DNA of 64,000 bases, from NCBI GenBank assembly GCA_963965975.1, contig OZ014418.1:2299775-2363774 (forward strand), written 5' to 3'. Positions 38,291 to 51,790 of this stretch are shown here, in pieces (the first letter of the stretch is position 1; each line of letters opens with the position of its first letter). This DNA is from Xestospongia bergquistia. Lineage: Eukaryota > Porifera > Demospongiae > Haplosclerida > Petrosiidae. The position numbers and the translations under genes were made by a program. The notes below the pieces were generated by a model. It was given only the letters and a program-made list of their open reading frames with translations, was not told where the DNA came from and searched no databases.

Positions 38291-40870
38291 CTAAGTGTTG
38301 AATTCATTGTGACTGATGCTTGGCAAAATGGGATCATCAGACAATGGTAACACTTCACTATTATCTTGAGCAGTCGAAATTTTGACTATCATTGTAGGTA
38401 AAGAATGCATTGATCCAATGGAAAAATGGCTAAATGGGTTAGGTTTTGTACAAGTGAGTGAGTCAGATAATACACATATATGGCACATATAGCTCTTCTC
38501 TCTGTCATCGGAGCCACTCCCATGTTTATCATCGTCATTCAAATGATCTTATTTAGAATAACCACCTATATATCCCTCATTGTGGGCATGGTCTTCGTTG
38601 CCTTTTAAATACTGGACTTGCCAATGTAGACTATCAATAATGTCATCATTATGATAGAGCTCCAAAGCTAAGTCATCTCTCTCTTGTTCTAAACTTTCGA
38701 TTCAATTCACGATATTTTTGTCTTTTAACTTGTATTCTCCAGCTTTTGTCATCAACGCTACATCAAACTAGTTTGGAGTTTGGTCATAGCTACATCATGT
38801 TCTATTTGTAAATGCTTCATAACTTATTTTGAGTTGTTTCAAGTTCTCTTTTGCAGTGTCTCTTTCCTTTTTGAATTTATCAATAATTCATTCAATTTGT
38901 TGAAGAGTTTTCTCATTTAGTACTGTATCAAGATGTTGTTGGAGTTCTCTGCTACCCTCAGTATGGAATTGTAGGGATTCTTGAAGTTTTGAGATCTCTA
39001 TGTCCTTCTCCTCAAGTTTGTTGCTAAGAGAACCCACCTGGTTGAATGGACAGGTGTATTGATAAATGGATAGATACGTAGATTAATGGACAGATAGGTG
39101 AATAAATCAATTAGCGAATAGAATGATGAGTAGCTGATTGGTATGTGGATGGATGCATAGATAAATGGATGGATAGATAGAAGGATGAATGGATGGATGA
39201 GTACTAGGATAGATTAATGCATGTAGTGTGCATTAAAAAGAGAAACAAATAATTACCACTTTCTATAATTTTGCATATTTTTCAGATCACAAACTTCCAA
39301 TAATTGAGCATTACGTTCCAATGTCTGTGTTCTCTATGATCTCAGACCAGACAGATCAGTTTCCATTTTAACTTTCAAATTTTGTTGGTCTTTTAACTGC
39401 TTCTGACCTTCCTCTATTTTAAGTTGTTGAGTATTAATTTCCATAGTAACAAACTAAAAAAATATTAAGTTCTCTTGTAAATATTATTAAATTAAATATA
39501 TAAATTAAATGAATAAATTAAAAGATGGTCATGATACCAGTTCTTGTAGTATGTACTTGATGGTACATCCTACTATATTGACAGCAACATAATAATCACT
39601 GAATGGATGGATAGATAGACAAATAGATGATTAACGGATGAATGGTTGGATAGATGGACAAACCTCATTAACTAACATGTTGTAATAATGATGATTGAAG
39701 ATCATAAGGTAAATGATCATTAGATAACTGGATTAAAGGGGTACTGGGTAATAGCATGATAACCAGTGGATCAGTAAGGTAGTAAGTAATCTTCAGTGCC
39801 ATATATACCACTAGAGAAAATTGAAATGTAGAACAGTTAAATAGAAGATAAGATGAACAAAGTATAATAGACATACAATCTAGATAAATATATAACTAGA
39901 TAAAAGGAACAAATTTACATTTATAATTATTATAGTACAAGTATAGATAATGTTATGATATTGGAAGTATATGTACATGTCTAAATACAATACTACAATA
40001 TATTAAGTATATATCACTATCTATAGAACCTCAATCAAACTTACCATGTCATAGGTATAGTGTAGTATGGTAATATATCATTATATAGTGATAGAGGGAG
40101 ATAGTCAGGATCAGTGTGAGGATCTTGTAAGGAAATATGGAAAGCCCCTTCATTAAAAGTACTTAATGGATGTTTACACTTTGTTCTTGATAACCAACAA
40201 CAACTGTCACTATCTGAACATACTATTATAATCAGAGAAACAATGAAACAAAAAAACAAGTGATTTTCAATTTTAAGAACTTACAATTACTAGTATGATG
40301 TTGTGAGACTTGTCTCACTCTTAGCAGCCATTTCTTTAAGTGGGTGTGTCTAAATCTTCCAGTAGTTATGAATAAGTTAATTAGTTTTAGCTAGCAATTT
40401 AAATGACAAAATTATGAAAATGAACAACAAAAGCTGTATGACAAAAACTGCCTTGAGTCAGAGAGAATGGATAAATGTGTGTATAAATGGATATATTAAT
40501 GGATGAATTGTAAATAAATAATGTATAACAATTTTAAAATTAGCAAGTAAGGATTAGTTTAAGCAGAAGATGATTCTAATTCTTCTAAATTCTCTTTCAT
40601 CTTTTGTTCATGCTCTTCAAGATCAGATATTAATTTATCAATTTCATTAGCAGCATCAGAATTTGATCCCTGTCCATTTCTGTACTTGTGAACATAATAG
40701 CAGACTTCATCATTACAGCAAGATCTATTGGAATGTAATATAACATCATCAAGTACTATGCTTTCTTGCAAGTGATTCTATATGACAACTAAATTTCTTT
40801 CTGTTGTTCTCAACTACCTTCATCAAATCTTGATCAACATTGCATGCATTTCCAGCATTCCTTGTTGTTA
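38291..40870 (-). pseudogene. Decayed coiled-coil gene
   Basis: Minus-strand exon-like blocks (about 40559-40870, 39255-39450, 38560-39050, 38291-38542) read as long E/K/Q/L-rich coiled coil (for example KLEEKDIEISKLQESLQ, MKENLEELESSS), broken by several in-frame stops (such as near 38700, 38775, 38885, 39340) and a frameshift near 40770. A plausible hydrophobic-Cys block lies at 40041-40259. Composition resembles the coiled-coil part of the gene at 1-1413, but I cannot show they are related. Confidence 0.5.
39040..39665. repeat. Degenerate GGAT/GATA repeats
   Basis: Two patches (39040-39215 and 39600-39660) of imperfect ATGGATGGATAGAT repeats; another short one lies at 12055-12090. Confidence 0.8.
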
Positions 40871-40914
40871 AATTCATTACTTTTAATATCATACTTTTTG
40901 TACTTTATATCAAT

Positions 40915-41290
40915 TGTAGTCTTAGGAGGTTATGACTTTAGCATTTGGGGATCTTTATAGAGAGTTTTAGCTAAGGCTCTTCAAAATTCATTGTCTCCTT
41001 TCTACTATCAATTTTACTTTGGAAGTTGATCTTCAGGATATTAGTGTAATAAAAGATAACCTAACTATTCCATATTTAATGTACAGGATTCTGACATAAA
41101 ATACAAAGTACTAGTAGATGAATATACTGGAGATAGTTTGAAATGGCATAATGGAATGAATTTTACAGCTGAAGATAGTGATAATGTTTATGGTAATAAC
41201 TGTTCTGTCAGTAACAAAGGAGTATGATGGTATGATCATTGTCATGATTGCAGTTTAAACGATCTACACTTGATTGATGCTGTTTGAAAA
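40915..41290 (+). pseudogene. Fibrinogen-related domain relic, copy 1
   Basis: At 41085-41290 the translation reads DSLKWHNGMNFTAEDSDN, then NNCSV, then WYDHCHDCSLNDLHL, the well-known C-terminal region of fibrinogen-related domains (HNGM.F...D.D, NCA, WWY..CH..NLNG). A TGA sits just before WYDHCH. The upstream strand (VDLQDI near 41015-41045) is partly readable. FReDs are secreted lectin-like domains. Confidence 0.7.
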
Positions 41291-41610
41291 AGATATGACT
41301 ATTTGAAATTTAAATCAAGCTGTATTATGTTATAAATATTTTGCCTAATATCTTTGTTAATTTGATAAACACACATTTCATTGTTGTATGTAACTATGTA
41401 TAGTTTAGAATCAGATATGTTAGAAATGACATAAATTAACAGACAAATCATATCATGTCTTCAATCTCCTCTCCATTATCTAGGGCTTTGTATTACTTTC
41501 ATTACTTCAAATAACATTGTTAATATCATGAGTCAACAATGACAAATGCATTGAATGATAATGACAATAATTTATCCTTAACTTACATTTTTCAAATATA
41601 ACTAGCTAAG

Positions 41611-42497
41611 TTAAAACGATTGTAGTTGAAGAGACAAAGTGAGACATGAGAAAACTTCTTGAAGTGCTCTACAACAAGCACGACCTGGTAAAAAACCGCC
41701 CCCTTGATTATGCTTTCCAAGTTGACGTACATTCTTCACATACCTAAAATTATATATTATAGTAATCAAGTGGAACTATTTTTAAAATAACAGTACATTG
41801 TGTTTCCACCTAGCATGTGAAGGATGTCATTTCATTCTAAATCAATTACCACCACCTTGATGCACAATCATAACAAATTAATTTGATTAATTATTACAAC
41901 TAACAAGATATAAAGATACAGGATACAAATTAACCATGATTGTTTACTACAAGAAAGATGAAGGAAGTAGTATTAATAACTTAATTATTAATACTACAAG
42001 CATGATGAAGTTTCCATATTTGTTATAAACTAATTTTTCAGCTTTCAATTTTCAATTATAGCAAAATATTAAAAACTTCAATGTCAGTACCAAAACTATC
42101 TTAGGTGGATTTGTTGACTTAAAAGAGCAGTAGTGACTGCCATATAGATGAATACAGTCTTTAACTCTCTAGCTATATTGACAATAGAGAAAGTATAATA
42201 CATGACCATCACTGGACTATACCCAATCTTAGGAGAAATATAGTCATATTAAAATGACCACACATTACAAAAGAGACAATATAGAGTATTTAATCCTATA
42301 TACATAGACAATAGGGAAAGTATAGTACCTGACCATCACTGGGCTATAGCCAATATTTAATGACTTCTGTGGTGGTGTCTGGTATATCATTTACACTTAC
42401 CCATAACTCTCCTAGATCTGGTACTCCTGGTCCATAAGTGTCTATTAATAATAGTTGATAGGTATACAAAGTACCAGCCTCCATTGGAACAAGCTCA
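41611..42497 (-). pseudogene. MNAT1: MNAT1 3' exons, copy 1
   Basis: Exon 8 equivalent (41611-41743) reads [19 protein letters not shown], then [19 protein letters not shown], with the stop displaced (ends LQLQSF). Exon 7 equivalent (about 42401-42497) reads [20 protein letters not shown] then loses several residues before the donor. Exons 1-6 are absent, so it is a remnant of duplication. Confidence 0.8.
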
Positions 42498-43034
42498 ACA
42501 GCAAACAACAATACAATTATCCTATAATTGTTTTGAAGATGTTCACATTAAAACATTAAAGTTTAAAACTTATAGAAATAAGAAGTGATTACAAGACAAG
42601 CTTTGAGTATTATCATTGCACCTATTATTGGAACCTTCACTACGTACATTATCAGTTATTAAACTATGTGGTTTAATTGTATTGAATACAACAATAGAAT
42701 AAAATAATGTGTGTACATATATATGGTTTAAAACAATTGTAGGACTACCTTGCATGTAAAGATAGTTTTTGGATACTACTAAATGTAAAGTAATTCTAAT
42801 TTTTAAAGGAACTTCCAATAATAAGTTAAAGTATAAGACTTATGGACAAATGAATTTGCATAAACAAACTTATCAAGTGATTATATAGTGTGGGTGAGGT
42901 TATGATTGACCACATGCAAACGACAATTTCTCTGTTCTTTTCTCTGTACATATACGTACGTAGACTTGAAAGATCATGAACATAGACACTGCAGCAACTT
43001 GAAGGCGGATAGACTCTCTGGGTTAGTTGGCGAT

Positions 43035-46000
43035 ATGGCAGAAGAGAAGTAAGTATATGGACAATACCTAGGCTCAGACCAGAGATAATAAATATAATAC
43101 CGGGATATAAAAACTGCTGAAACCGGATGGACACATGCTCGTTATGACGGATATGACGCTATGTTGCGTTCATGCGAATTTTACTTATAGTTATAAAATT
43201 TATTAACCACGTGAAATGGCAAGTGCTGAAAGAAGCCTTCGTTGTTTAAGGGAGTTGTTGGATATGGAGGAACTGAAAAAGGAGACAAGCGTAACGAAGA
43301 GCGTTTTGACGACCGTAACAAACTTACTGTCCACAGAAGACGGCATAAAAGCTACAAATTTCACAGAACTGCTAGAAAGCCTGAGTCAGTCGTTTACTGG
43401 CATGGTAAAGTCAGTAATAAGATACAAACTATTAAGTACGAAGAGAGAAAAATTGTGGATATTGTTCCACGAATTGTTACAACTTCTTTGTTAACAGATA
43501 GAAATTGTCTATTCTTTTTCGCTTTTCCTAAGGAGACAAACTTCAGCTCTGGATTCCCGACACAGGTGTTCAGTTCGTTTATGATGGTCATTAATTTAAA
43601 AATATCAGAATCTGGCAACACTTCAGGAAAAGAAGCAAGTGAAGGAACTACAGATGTATTCACCAAATGCTCATTGGCATGCAGCTACCACTCTCCTGTT
43701 TTATCAATCACTAAAGAGCGAGTAACAACTAAAGGTGCACACCCATCAGTCTTCTGATATGAGATGACACAATATCGCTTCTGCTGGTAATGGACATCTG
43801 ACACTTCCATCCAGCCACTAGGTAACTCTATTTGCTCATCAACTACCGCACTTAACTATTAAATCACATTAAAATGAATTAAACAAAACAATACATAATC
43901 TAACATACCTTGCCCTTTGATCGTTTTCTACGCTGTCCTATTCTTGGTTTACTTCTTTTTCCTGCACCACACTTGCTCCTAGTCTTCCTTTCACTATCAT
44001 TTATCAGAAATTTGATATAGTCACAATAGAGACTAAAATTTTTCTTGCATTAATTTTTTGATAAGAAAAACATTTTAATAATTCATTCATCACAAGGCTG
44101 GTGTAACACATAAAACACAATAAACACCTACAGTCCAACCAGCCTAAACCATTCACCTTTTTAAACTAACATTCCTTTTCGTTAAAAAGCTTCAATTTTC
44201 ATGAATGTAGTGAAATATGTGTTCACAAGTCACACATATTTTAAATCACAAATGCTGTTTTTTATAACTAACTAAGAGTTGTGCACACCAAATAGCTATT
44301 CAAAACTATGCACAAACATTATTCAAATATGTATGGGTCAGTTATGTTTCATTGTGAGCAAAGACAAAGTCAAATATGTGTTTAAAGTGTGTCAATCTAC
44401 AACTAGATACTAACTTACACAGTAACACTCGTTGCCTTCTCCGTTTCACACACTGAATTTCTTCCTGTAGTCCAATAATAGTTCAATAGTTACGAAAAAT
44501 ATCGTCTTAAATAACTAGTTCAAAAAAACAAGAATACACGAAAAACAAAAACTCAGATCTGTTCAAGTGGAAGTCCGCCATATTATAACGAGCATATGGC
44601 CAGGGGAGGTGACGTTTTGTGACGTCACTCGCACAGTTCTATACCGAACACGCGCCGCAGTTTCCTATCCCGGTATGATATTTATTATCACTGCTCAGAC
44701 TGACAGTAGTTTATATTATTGCATAAGGTACAATTAGACAACAGCTAAGCAATGTCTTTCTTTAGTGAGTGTCCACAACAACAACCAAATGAGGAGTCAC
44801 CTTTAATTGGCAGGAATACTCCTACTAGAGAACTTGAGCAATCTGAGGAACATAGAGCTAAAGATTTTCAGCTCATTGGTGTACCACATCGTGAAAAAGC
44901 AGTAAGCTATATTTTAATTTCAGCTACAATTGAACATGCCCAATATGTTAGAAAACTGTGCCTATTGTACCTTCTATGATACATACATTCTCTCACACAT
45001 TTCTCTTTCAATAGCCACTGTTTAGTTTTCGAAAGTTATGGGCCTTTACAGGTCCTGGTTTTTTAATGAGTATTGCCTATCTTGATCCTGGTAATATAGA
45101 GGGTGATCTACAAGCTGGTGCAGTAGCTCAATACAAGGTAAATACAACGTATGCCTCTGTACATAATATACCATGTAGTAGTATACTGTCTACCTTATTT
45201 ATACTTTTAATGTTAGTATTAGAATCAATATTGATATTGGCTGTGGATAGTTTTACTATTAATTTTGTGACCTCAATATTTAGTTGTTGTCTTTCTAGTT
45301 ACTCTGGGTATTATTATGGTCTACAGTAGCTGGTTTAATGATGCAAGTAAGTAGAATACAATCATCTCATCTCATTATGTCCATTCACTTAACATTGATT
45401 GATCTTATCTACTATTTTAAGTAGTAAAGATCTGTTATTGAGTCTACATGTTATAAAGGCCCAATATTGTAATTACAGGTTATAATGAATGAGTATGTAT
45501 GTAATCCATTACCTATTCTTTGATAGTGCTAATACGTACACAGGCTCAGTATTAAACTGTCTTGTCAAAGTCTATGATTAGTAATAGTTCTTAGTGATAT
45601 ATTACAGTATTAAGTATTATAGTTGGAGTTATTTTTGCATTTTTGTGTAGTTATTAGCTGCTAGATTGGGTGTAGTGACAGGAAAACATTTAGCTGAAAT
45701 CTGTAAAGATGAGTATCCATTTATTCCACGTATTGTACTGTGGATAGCAATGGAACTAGCTATCATTGGAAGTGATATACAAGTAAGTCTGAAACCAAGA
45801 GGCTGAGACTGAGACCAAGAGCATAATCATTTGTTCCAAAGCTATGATTTAATTGTTAAAGCCTTAGTGCAAGATAGAAAAATCTCAGCTAACATTTGAA
45901 TAATTATATTATTCATCTTAGGGATGTTTATTGATTACTGAGACTAGTATCATGGATTGGAATCCTATTACTAGGCCAATACAAAATATTTTACATGCAG

Positions 46001-49000
46001 TATTCATATAATAGTATTCATATAGTAACAGTTTTGGTAACACCATATACTATCACATTGAGTTTGTCAAGTGATATCTTGCTAAGCACATTCTACCAAA
46101 AAAATCAGACTACTCTCTATACTTACAACTATACTACAACATTGAAAATAACTACTAACTCAGTGTTATAACTTTGACATGATATTAGATAACAATATAA
46201 TTATTATATTTGTTTAGGAGGTTATTGGATCAGCTATTGCTATCAACATTATATCTCAAGGAACGTTAGTTAAACACACACATCACTTAAAATTTATCTG
46301 TACAAAACTTAGAGCCTGACATCAAAAGAACAATATAATGTAGAAGCCAAGAATAGAGCTTTATTAGATTTACTGGCTTCTAATTTAGTATATAATATTG
46401 TAATGTGTATTTATAACCTAAGAGATGACTAAGAAAATCCAAGGAATAGTATAGTTAAGTATATCTGACCAATCAAACTGTTTTAAGTTTGCAAGTGTAC
46501 ACATACTCTAAGTATAATCTTAACACTATCTCCTATAGTGTTCCACTATGGGAGGGTTGTCTTGTTACAGGTATTGATACCTTCACCTTTCTATTCTTAG
46601 AAAGTTATGGTAAGTTAGATTGTTTTGGATTGAATTTTTGATTACCTGTTAGGATTAAGATATTTAGAAGGATTCTTTGGACTACTTATCACAATTATGT
46701 GTGGGATGTTTGGATGGATGGTAAGACTAACTAAGATAAACTATTTGTATAACAACTCTCTCCTTCTCTCTCCTCCCTCTCCTTCACACACACACATACA
46801 GTATGTCTATTCTAAACCCAATCAACTTGATGTTATCAAAGGCACCTTTATTCCAATGTGTTCTAATTGTAGTAGTGATGCCATTACTCAAGGACTTGGT
46901 TTAGTAGGAGCTGTTATTATGCCTCATAACATTTATCTTCATTCTGGACTTGTTTTAGTAAGAACACCACTTAGTGTAGTCTATTGAACTAGACCCTCCT
47001 CTTTGTTGGTGTGTGCAGAATGATTATATCATAGCTTCAATTAATTAATATAAAGAAAAATGAGGAAAAGCCATACATACACTCAGATCAATGATCTGGT
47101 GTGTCAATGTACATGTTGCCTGCATTTGTAAAGTAATAAGCTTTAAAGTCCATAGATACCAACTTATAGCAAGCATCAAATGACTTGCTTTATACAAGCA
47201 AGATTGACAAGCCTACAGTAGCTATAACAATTTTTTTTCTGTATCTTCTCACACTACCAGAATCTAGTTGATGGAATCTGATTGGTCAACTGAATTTAAT
47301 CAATTGCAACCATTCCCAGATCATTCTTGCACTAGACTACACTTAACATTACTGATACTATATTAGCACTTACTGTCACGCAGATAGTGTATTACATTAG
47401 GTAATGTGTAGAATGTTTGTATCAATTTGATACAAAGCTAGTGATAATGATGTTATTGTAGCCACTAGACTTGGATTTTTCGTTACTAGAGACTAAGTAC
47501 TATTTTAAGTAGTATGTTTCACTAGATCTGTGTTTCAGACTTGGTCTTTTGTAATGATGCTATACCCTTTGTCTTACTAATGTGTTGTTTCAGAAATTGT
47601 TTTATTCATATATCAGTAATGGATATAACATGTATTGGAATGTCATTGTACTGTTGTATGTTGTATTATATTGTTTTCACTTGCTCGTTCACTTGCACAC
47701 ACACACACGTCATATAGTCTCGTTCTATTTCCAGAAAAAATCCTACTGAAGTGAGAGAAGGCATCAAATACAATACAATAGAGTCAAGTGAGATAATATT
47801 GTGCAAATGACATAATTTTGTATCCTATATTCTGTTAATTTCATTTTACTGTGTTCTTTATAATATTAATATATATGCTATATCTGTGGTTGTAGGAACA
47901 TGTTAGAAATGCATCTTTATTTAGGTATTGCTTTACTTATCTCTTTTTTTATTAATCTGTTTGTGATCTGTGTGTTTGGAGCTGTGAGTTCTCTAATATT
48001 ACTATAATTGGTCACTCTCTCTCTCTCTCTCATTCATTCAAACAATACAATAGAGTGTATACTCCTTCACTTACACACCAGATATTGCTGACTCCTGTTC
48101 TTCAGATGGTATTAGTCTTTTAACTGCTGTAAGTAGAAATACAATTAATAGATGTAATGACTTCTGTTTTTACATAATATTCCTGTGTTTCCACTTTACA
48201 TGTTATAATTACATTATGTACTTCATTTATAGAGTTATTGTTTATATCATGCATTTGGACAACGTGAGTGGATCAAATATATCTGGGCTATTGGTCTGTT
48301 AGCATCAGGACAGAGTTCCACAATGACTGTAAATATATATTGACATAGTACTATTACTTTCATTATGTTATTTAGGGTACATATGCAGGACAATTTGTTA
48401 TAGAAGTAAGAGTAACATGTGTATGCATTATAATATAAATGACTATGTCTACTACTAATAATTTAATATGCATTAAGAGCTGGTTTATTTATATACAACT
48501 ATAATAACTATTGTATTATTGAGAACATGATATCAGTTCCACATTTATACAATAATTATAGCTTGTATTGGATTTGAAGTATGTGATTATTTGCTTGATT
48601 ACAGGGGTTTCTAGGTCTGAAATGGGCTAAATGGAAACGTGTCCTATTAACTCGATCTATTTCCATGGTACCCTGTGTTATTATTGCCAGTATTGCTAGC
48701 AAGAGACTGGACTTTTTAGATGAATTCATTAATGTTGAACAAAGTATACTGGTAAGATATAGACTTACAGAAGATACTGATCATATTATAATTTTTATAC
48801 TTAGCTTCCTTTTTCTGTTCTACCAATCTTGTTTGCTACAAGTTCAAAGAGAATAATGAAACAACATCATAACAATATGTAAGTAACTATGTTGTTATAA
48901 CTGCCAACAAAACTTACTTGTTACTACATAGTGTTTTAAACTATGTACATTTAACATTTTAATACTGATATATGAGTTCCATATGATAATATTGTTAAAA

Positions 49001-49778
49001 TGATTCAATATAACGATTATTCAAGAGAGTAATGACTTTACTTTGTATTATCTAGTAGTTGTTTTAAAGTCAAGTCAATTTAATAAATTTGTTCCTATTC
49101 TTTTCCCATTTAGTATTCTCACTATTGTTGCTTGGTTAATTGCTATTATTGTAATGGGCGTCAATTGTTTCTTTATAATTGATGATGTGGTAAGTATATT
49201 AATTATTAAACTAAAGAGGTGGACAGAGGTTGATATATCTTTTTTTCTCAGGCTATTAAAGGTCCTTGGTACCAACATATGCTAGCTAGTCTAGGTCTCC
49301 TGTTATATATTGGAATTGTTCTCTTCTTTGTAAGTTTTTGTTGTTGTAAGCATCAATTGAAACAATAATTATTAATAACACAATTACTAAGCTACAGACT
49401 TCATTTATAGGAAGTGGAGGTCTTCATGGCATTCATAAACCAAATATAGTTATTTTGATCTCTTTTCTATGACCACACCTATTCCTGTCACCATCTTAAC
49501 ACAGTAACCACAACAATGTAATAAATTATCTAATTTCCTAGAAAAGTGCTCAAATATAATATGGGATTTTGCAGAATGTTGACTTTGTTATAATATTAAA
49601 TTGAAAATCAAAATGATTTTTATTATAAAACTTTGTGTTATTTTTTTGTCTTATTTTTTAGGTTATTTATCCTATCATAAGAGAATTTCTTTATTGGAGA
49701 CATGAAAATAATTCATTATCAAGTAGTGAAGCTAATGAAACAAATACAAATGACGAGGAAACGGCAAGAATTCAATAA
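43035..49778 (+). CDS. NRAMP/SLC11 divalent metal transporter, copy 1
   Basis: Proton-coupled Fe2+/Mn2+ importer family. Nineteen exons in continuous frame give 538 aa: 43035-43048, 44766-44901, 45015-45137, 45299-45346, 45651-45782, 46218-46264, 46539-46609, 46653-46720, 46802-46957, 47718-47787, 47925-47983, 48054-48128, 48233-48328, 48376-48405, 48605-48751, 48805-48878, 49114-49189, 49252-49329, 49662-49778. The TM1 metal site reads [16 protein letters not shown] and TM6 reads [12 protein letters not shown], both with the binding D, N and M residues. About 12 membrane segments follow. The acidic N terminus ([13 protein letters not shown]) carries an ESPLIG acidic-dileucine-like motif that could direct endosomal sorting. 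The tiny first exon gives MAEE; a 1.6-kb transposon lies in intron 1. Complete by sequence. Confidence 0.92.
43080..44693. mobile_element. DNA transposon with TIRs in NRAMP copy 1 intron 1
   Basis: The left end reads CAGAGATAATAAATATAATA followed by CCGGGAT; the right end, reverse-complemented, reads CAGTGATAATAAATATCATA followed by CCGGGAT. It is flanked by CTCAGAC on both sides (43073-43079 and 44694-44700; 8 bp if the adjoining G is counted). The equivalent introns of NRAMP copies 2 and 3 contain one CTCA(G/C)AC-like site and no insert, which gives the empty site. A subterminal ATGCTCGTTAT is also inverted. CAG ends and a 7-8 bp duplication suggest a hAT-like element. Inside is a possible gene: [20 protein letters not shown] from 43216 (+), and minus-strand exon-like blocks (43394-43850, 43915-44010) with one stop. 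I recognise no transposase motif. Confidence 0.8.
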
Positions 49779-51460
49779 AAATGAATTATAAAATTTTAAT
49801 TGTTTTATAATAATTTATATTGTTTGTACTGTTTTTATAAATTATTTAAGATTATTATATTTTTTTTTATAATTTTATCAATTAATTTATAATTTGTACG
49901 TTGTGAGTGTTTTATATATAATTAAATAACTTATAATTTATTAAGTCATAAGATTATATAGTAAATTTACTCCTCTCTGTCACATTAATGATACTGCTCA
50001 GTGAAATAAAATTTATAGGTTTATGCTATATACATAATAGTTGCTTCTGGTAGTGTACTTCACAAATGCCATCATCCCACAGCCTAGAAAGGTGCTTTAT
50101 ATATTAGATTTAAGTAACATTGAAGTCACTATGGTAATTTCTGTTTATTAAGTATGAAATACAACATGTACTTTAAGATTTGATGTATTACTATATAGTC
50201 CAGTCTCATGACATAGTAATCATCTGATTCTATTAAATTAAAGCAATGGTGCAGATCAATTACTGAATAACTTCTGATATATTATTATATTGATATTTCA
50301 AAATACAGTTAAATTTGTTATTATTTTATGTGTGAAGAGATATTAACTTACTGAGTATTATCATTTGCAATAATTACAAAGACTTTGTTTATGTTCTTCT
50401 CATCTTATGTTAAGAAAACACATTCACTGTTTTTGGTATTATTTGTGTGTTAGTTACATCACTCTTGTTGTATCCTGTCCTACACCAGGAGACAATGATA
50501 ATACAACGACATCAGGTAATGTCTTTTCAGATTGTGAAGTATCTCATGTTTGTGACTGTCAGGATCACTAGAAAGAAGCAATTATTTCTATAGTGATGAT
50601 ATTTGCTGTTTATTAAGTTTGAAATATAACATTTGCTTTAAAATGTTTGGTTAGGAGCATGTTACAATATAGCCTGGACATACATATTACTGTATAGGAT
50701 TGGTTATTTTGTATAGGTCTTTATGTTAAGACAGCTGACTCCAGGTCATGTCTAAGTTATTAAATTAACTACATGATCTAGTAAGTAGAACACATTATTT
50801 GCTGTTAACAAGGCTCCTTACATACTCAAGCTAAGGTAACCACTAATATGATAGCTATCTACATAAAAAATTGTTTCATGGTGTAGTAATAATCTTGAGT
50901 CTATCAAATTAAAGCCATGAGCAAATAAACATTAACTATTGAATGCTTTCTCATTAAGCTCCTCAAAATAAATTCTACCAGCATGATTAAATGGATAATT
51001 ACAACTACTGAATGTCTTCTGCACCAAACTGCTCAAAACAAGGCAATCTACATGTCCTAATAGACATTTAACTAAACTCTACTTCAGTAAATGAGAATCA
51101 CTTGTCTACATAATCCATATATAATTATAATAGTGTTGCTAAATAAATAATATATCCATGTGGAGTTGTGGACATTCCTGCTAATATTACAAATTATAGT
51201 TAGAATGGTACTTAAACATCATGGTTTGGCTACTGTCATAATACCAACTTAAATGGTTTATATTTAAGGGGTAACCACACTTCTGATGGTGATGGTGTGA
51301 ACTGGTATCATTGGCTAGGCCATCACTGCTCTCTAAAAGTTACAGAGATGAAAGTTAAGGCCAACAATTAACAGTTATCACTTAATTTTGATAAGTTTAT
51401 AAACATTTTATTGTTGTTAAATTGATCATTTTTAATATCATAGATTTTTGTACTTTTAAA
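49779..51460. other. Duplicated NRAMP 3' flank and spacer
   Basis: 49779-50300 is repeated at 58729-59170 (3' flank of the transporter). The remainder is AT-rich. An exon-like block near 50452-50515 (SYITLVVSCPTPGDNDNTTT, GT donor after it) could be the leader of the secreted fibrinogen-domain gene, but this is weak. Confidence 0.4.
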
Positions 51461-51790
51461 TCAACTATAGTCTCAGGCTATAATCTTGACGGAGACTTTT
51501 AGATAAGACTCAACAAAATTCATCATCTCTTTACTATCAATTCCACTTTGCTAGTTGATCTTCAGGATATTAGTGATAATAAGAGATAACCTAACTATTT
51601 TATATTTAATGTAAGGAATTCTGACATAAAGTACAAACTAGTAGTAGATGGACATACTGGAAATAGTATGAAATGGCATAATGGAATGAAGTTTACAGCT
51701 AAAGATTGTGAAAATTTTCATGGTAATAACTCTTCTATCAGTAACAAATTAAAGGAGCAGATCATTGTCACGATTGTAGTTTAAATGCTC
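51460..51790 (+). pseudogene. Fibrinogen-related domain relic, copy 2
   Basis: Reads GYNLDGDF, a stop where FReDs have W (TTTTAG near 51500), then IRLNKIHHLFTINSTLLVDL QDI, a clear FReD core, followed after an intron-like gap by NSMKWHNGMKFTAKDCEN (51650-51715) and NNSS. The WWY..CH end is frameshifted. More complete upstream than copy 1; both are dead. The third NRAMP unit lacks it. Confidence 0.75.

Noticed and set aside
43242..43757. 171-aa plus-strand ORF in the transposon
   Set aside because: No ATG at the start of the frame as given, and it overlaps the MASAERS frame and the minus-strand blocks; no recognisable domain, so not called as a gene.
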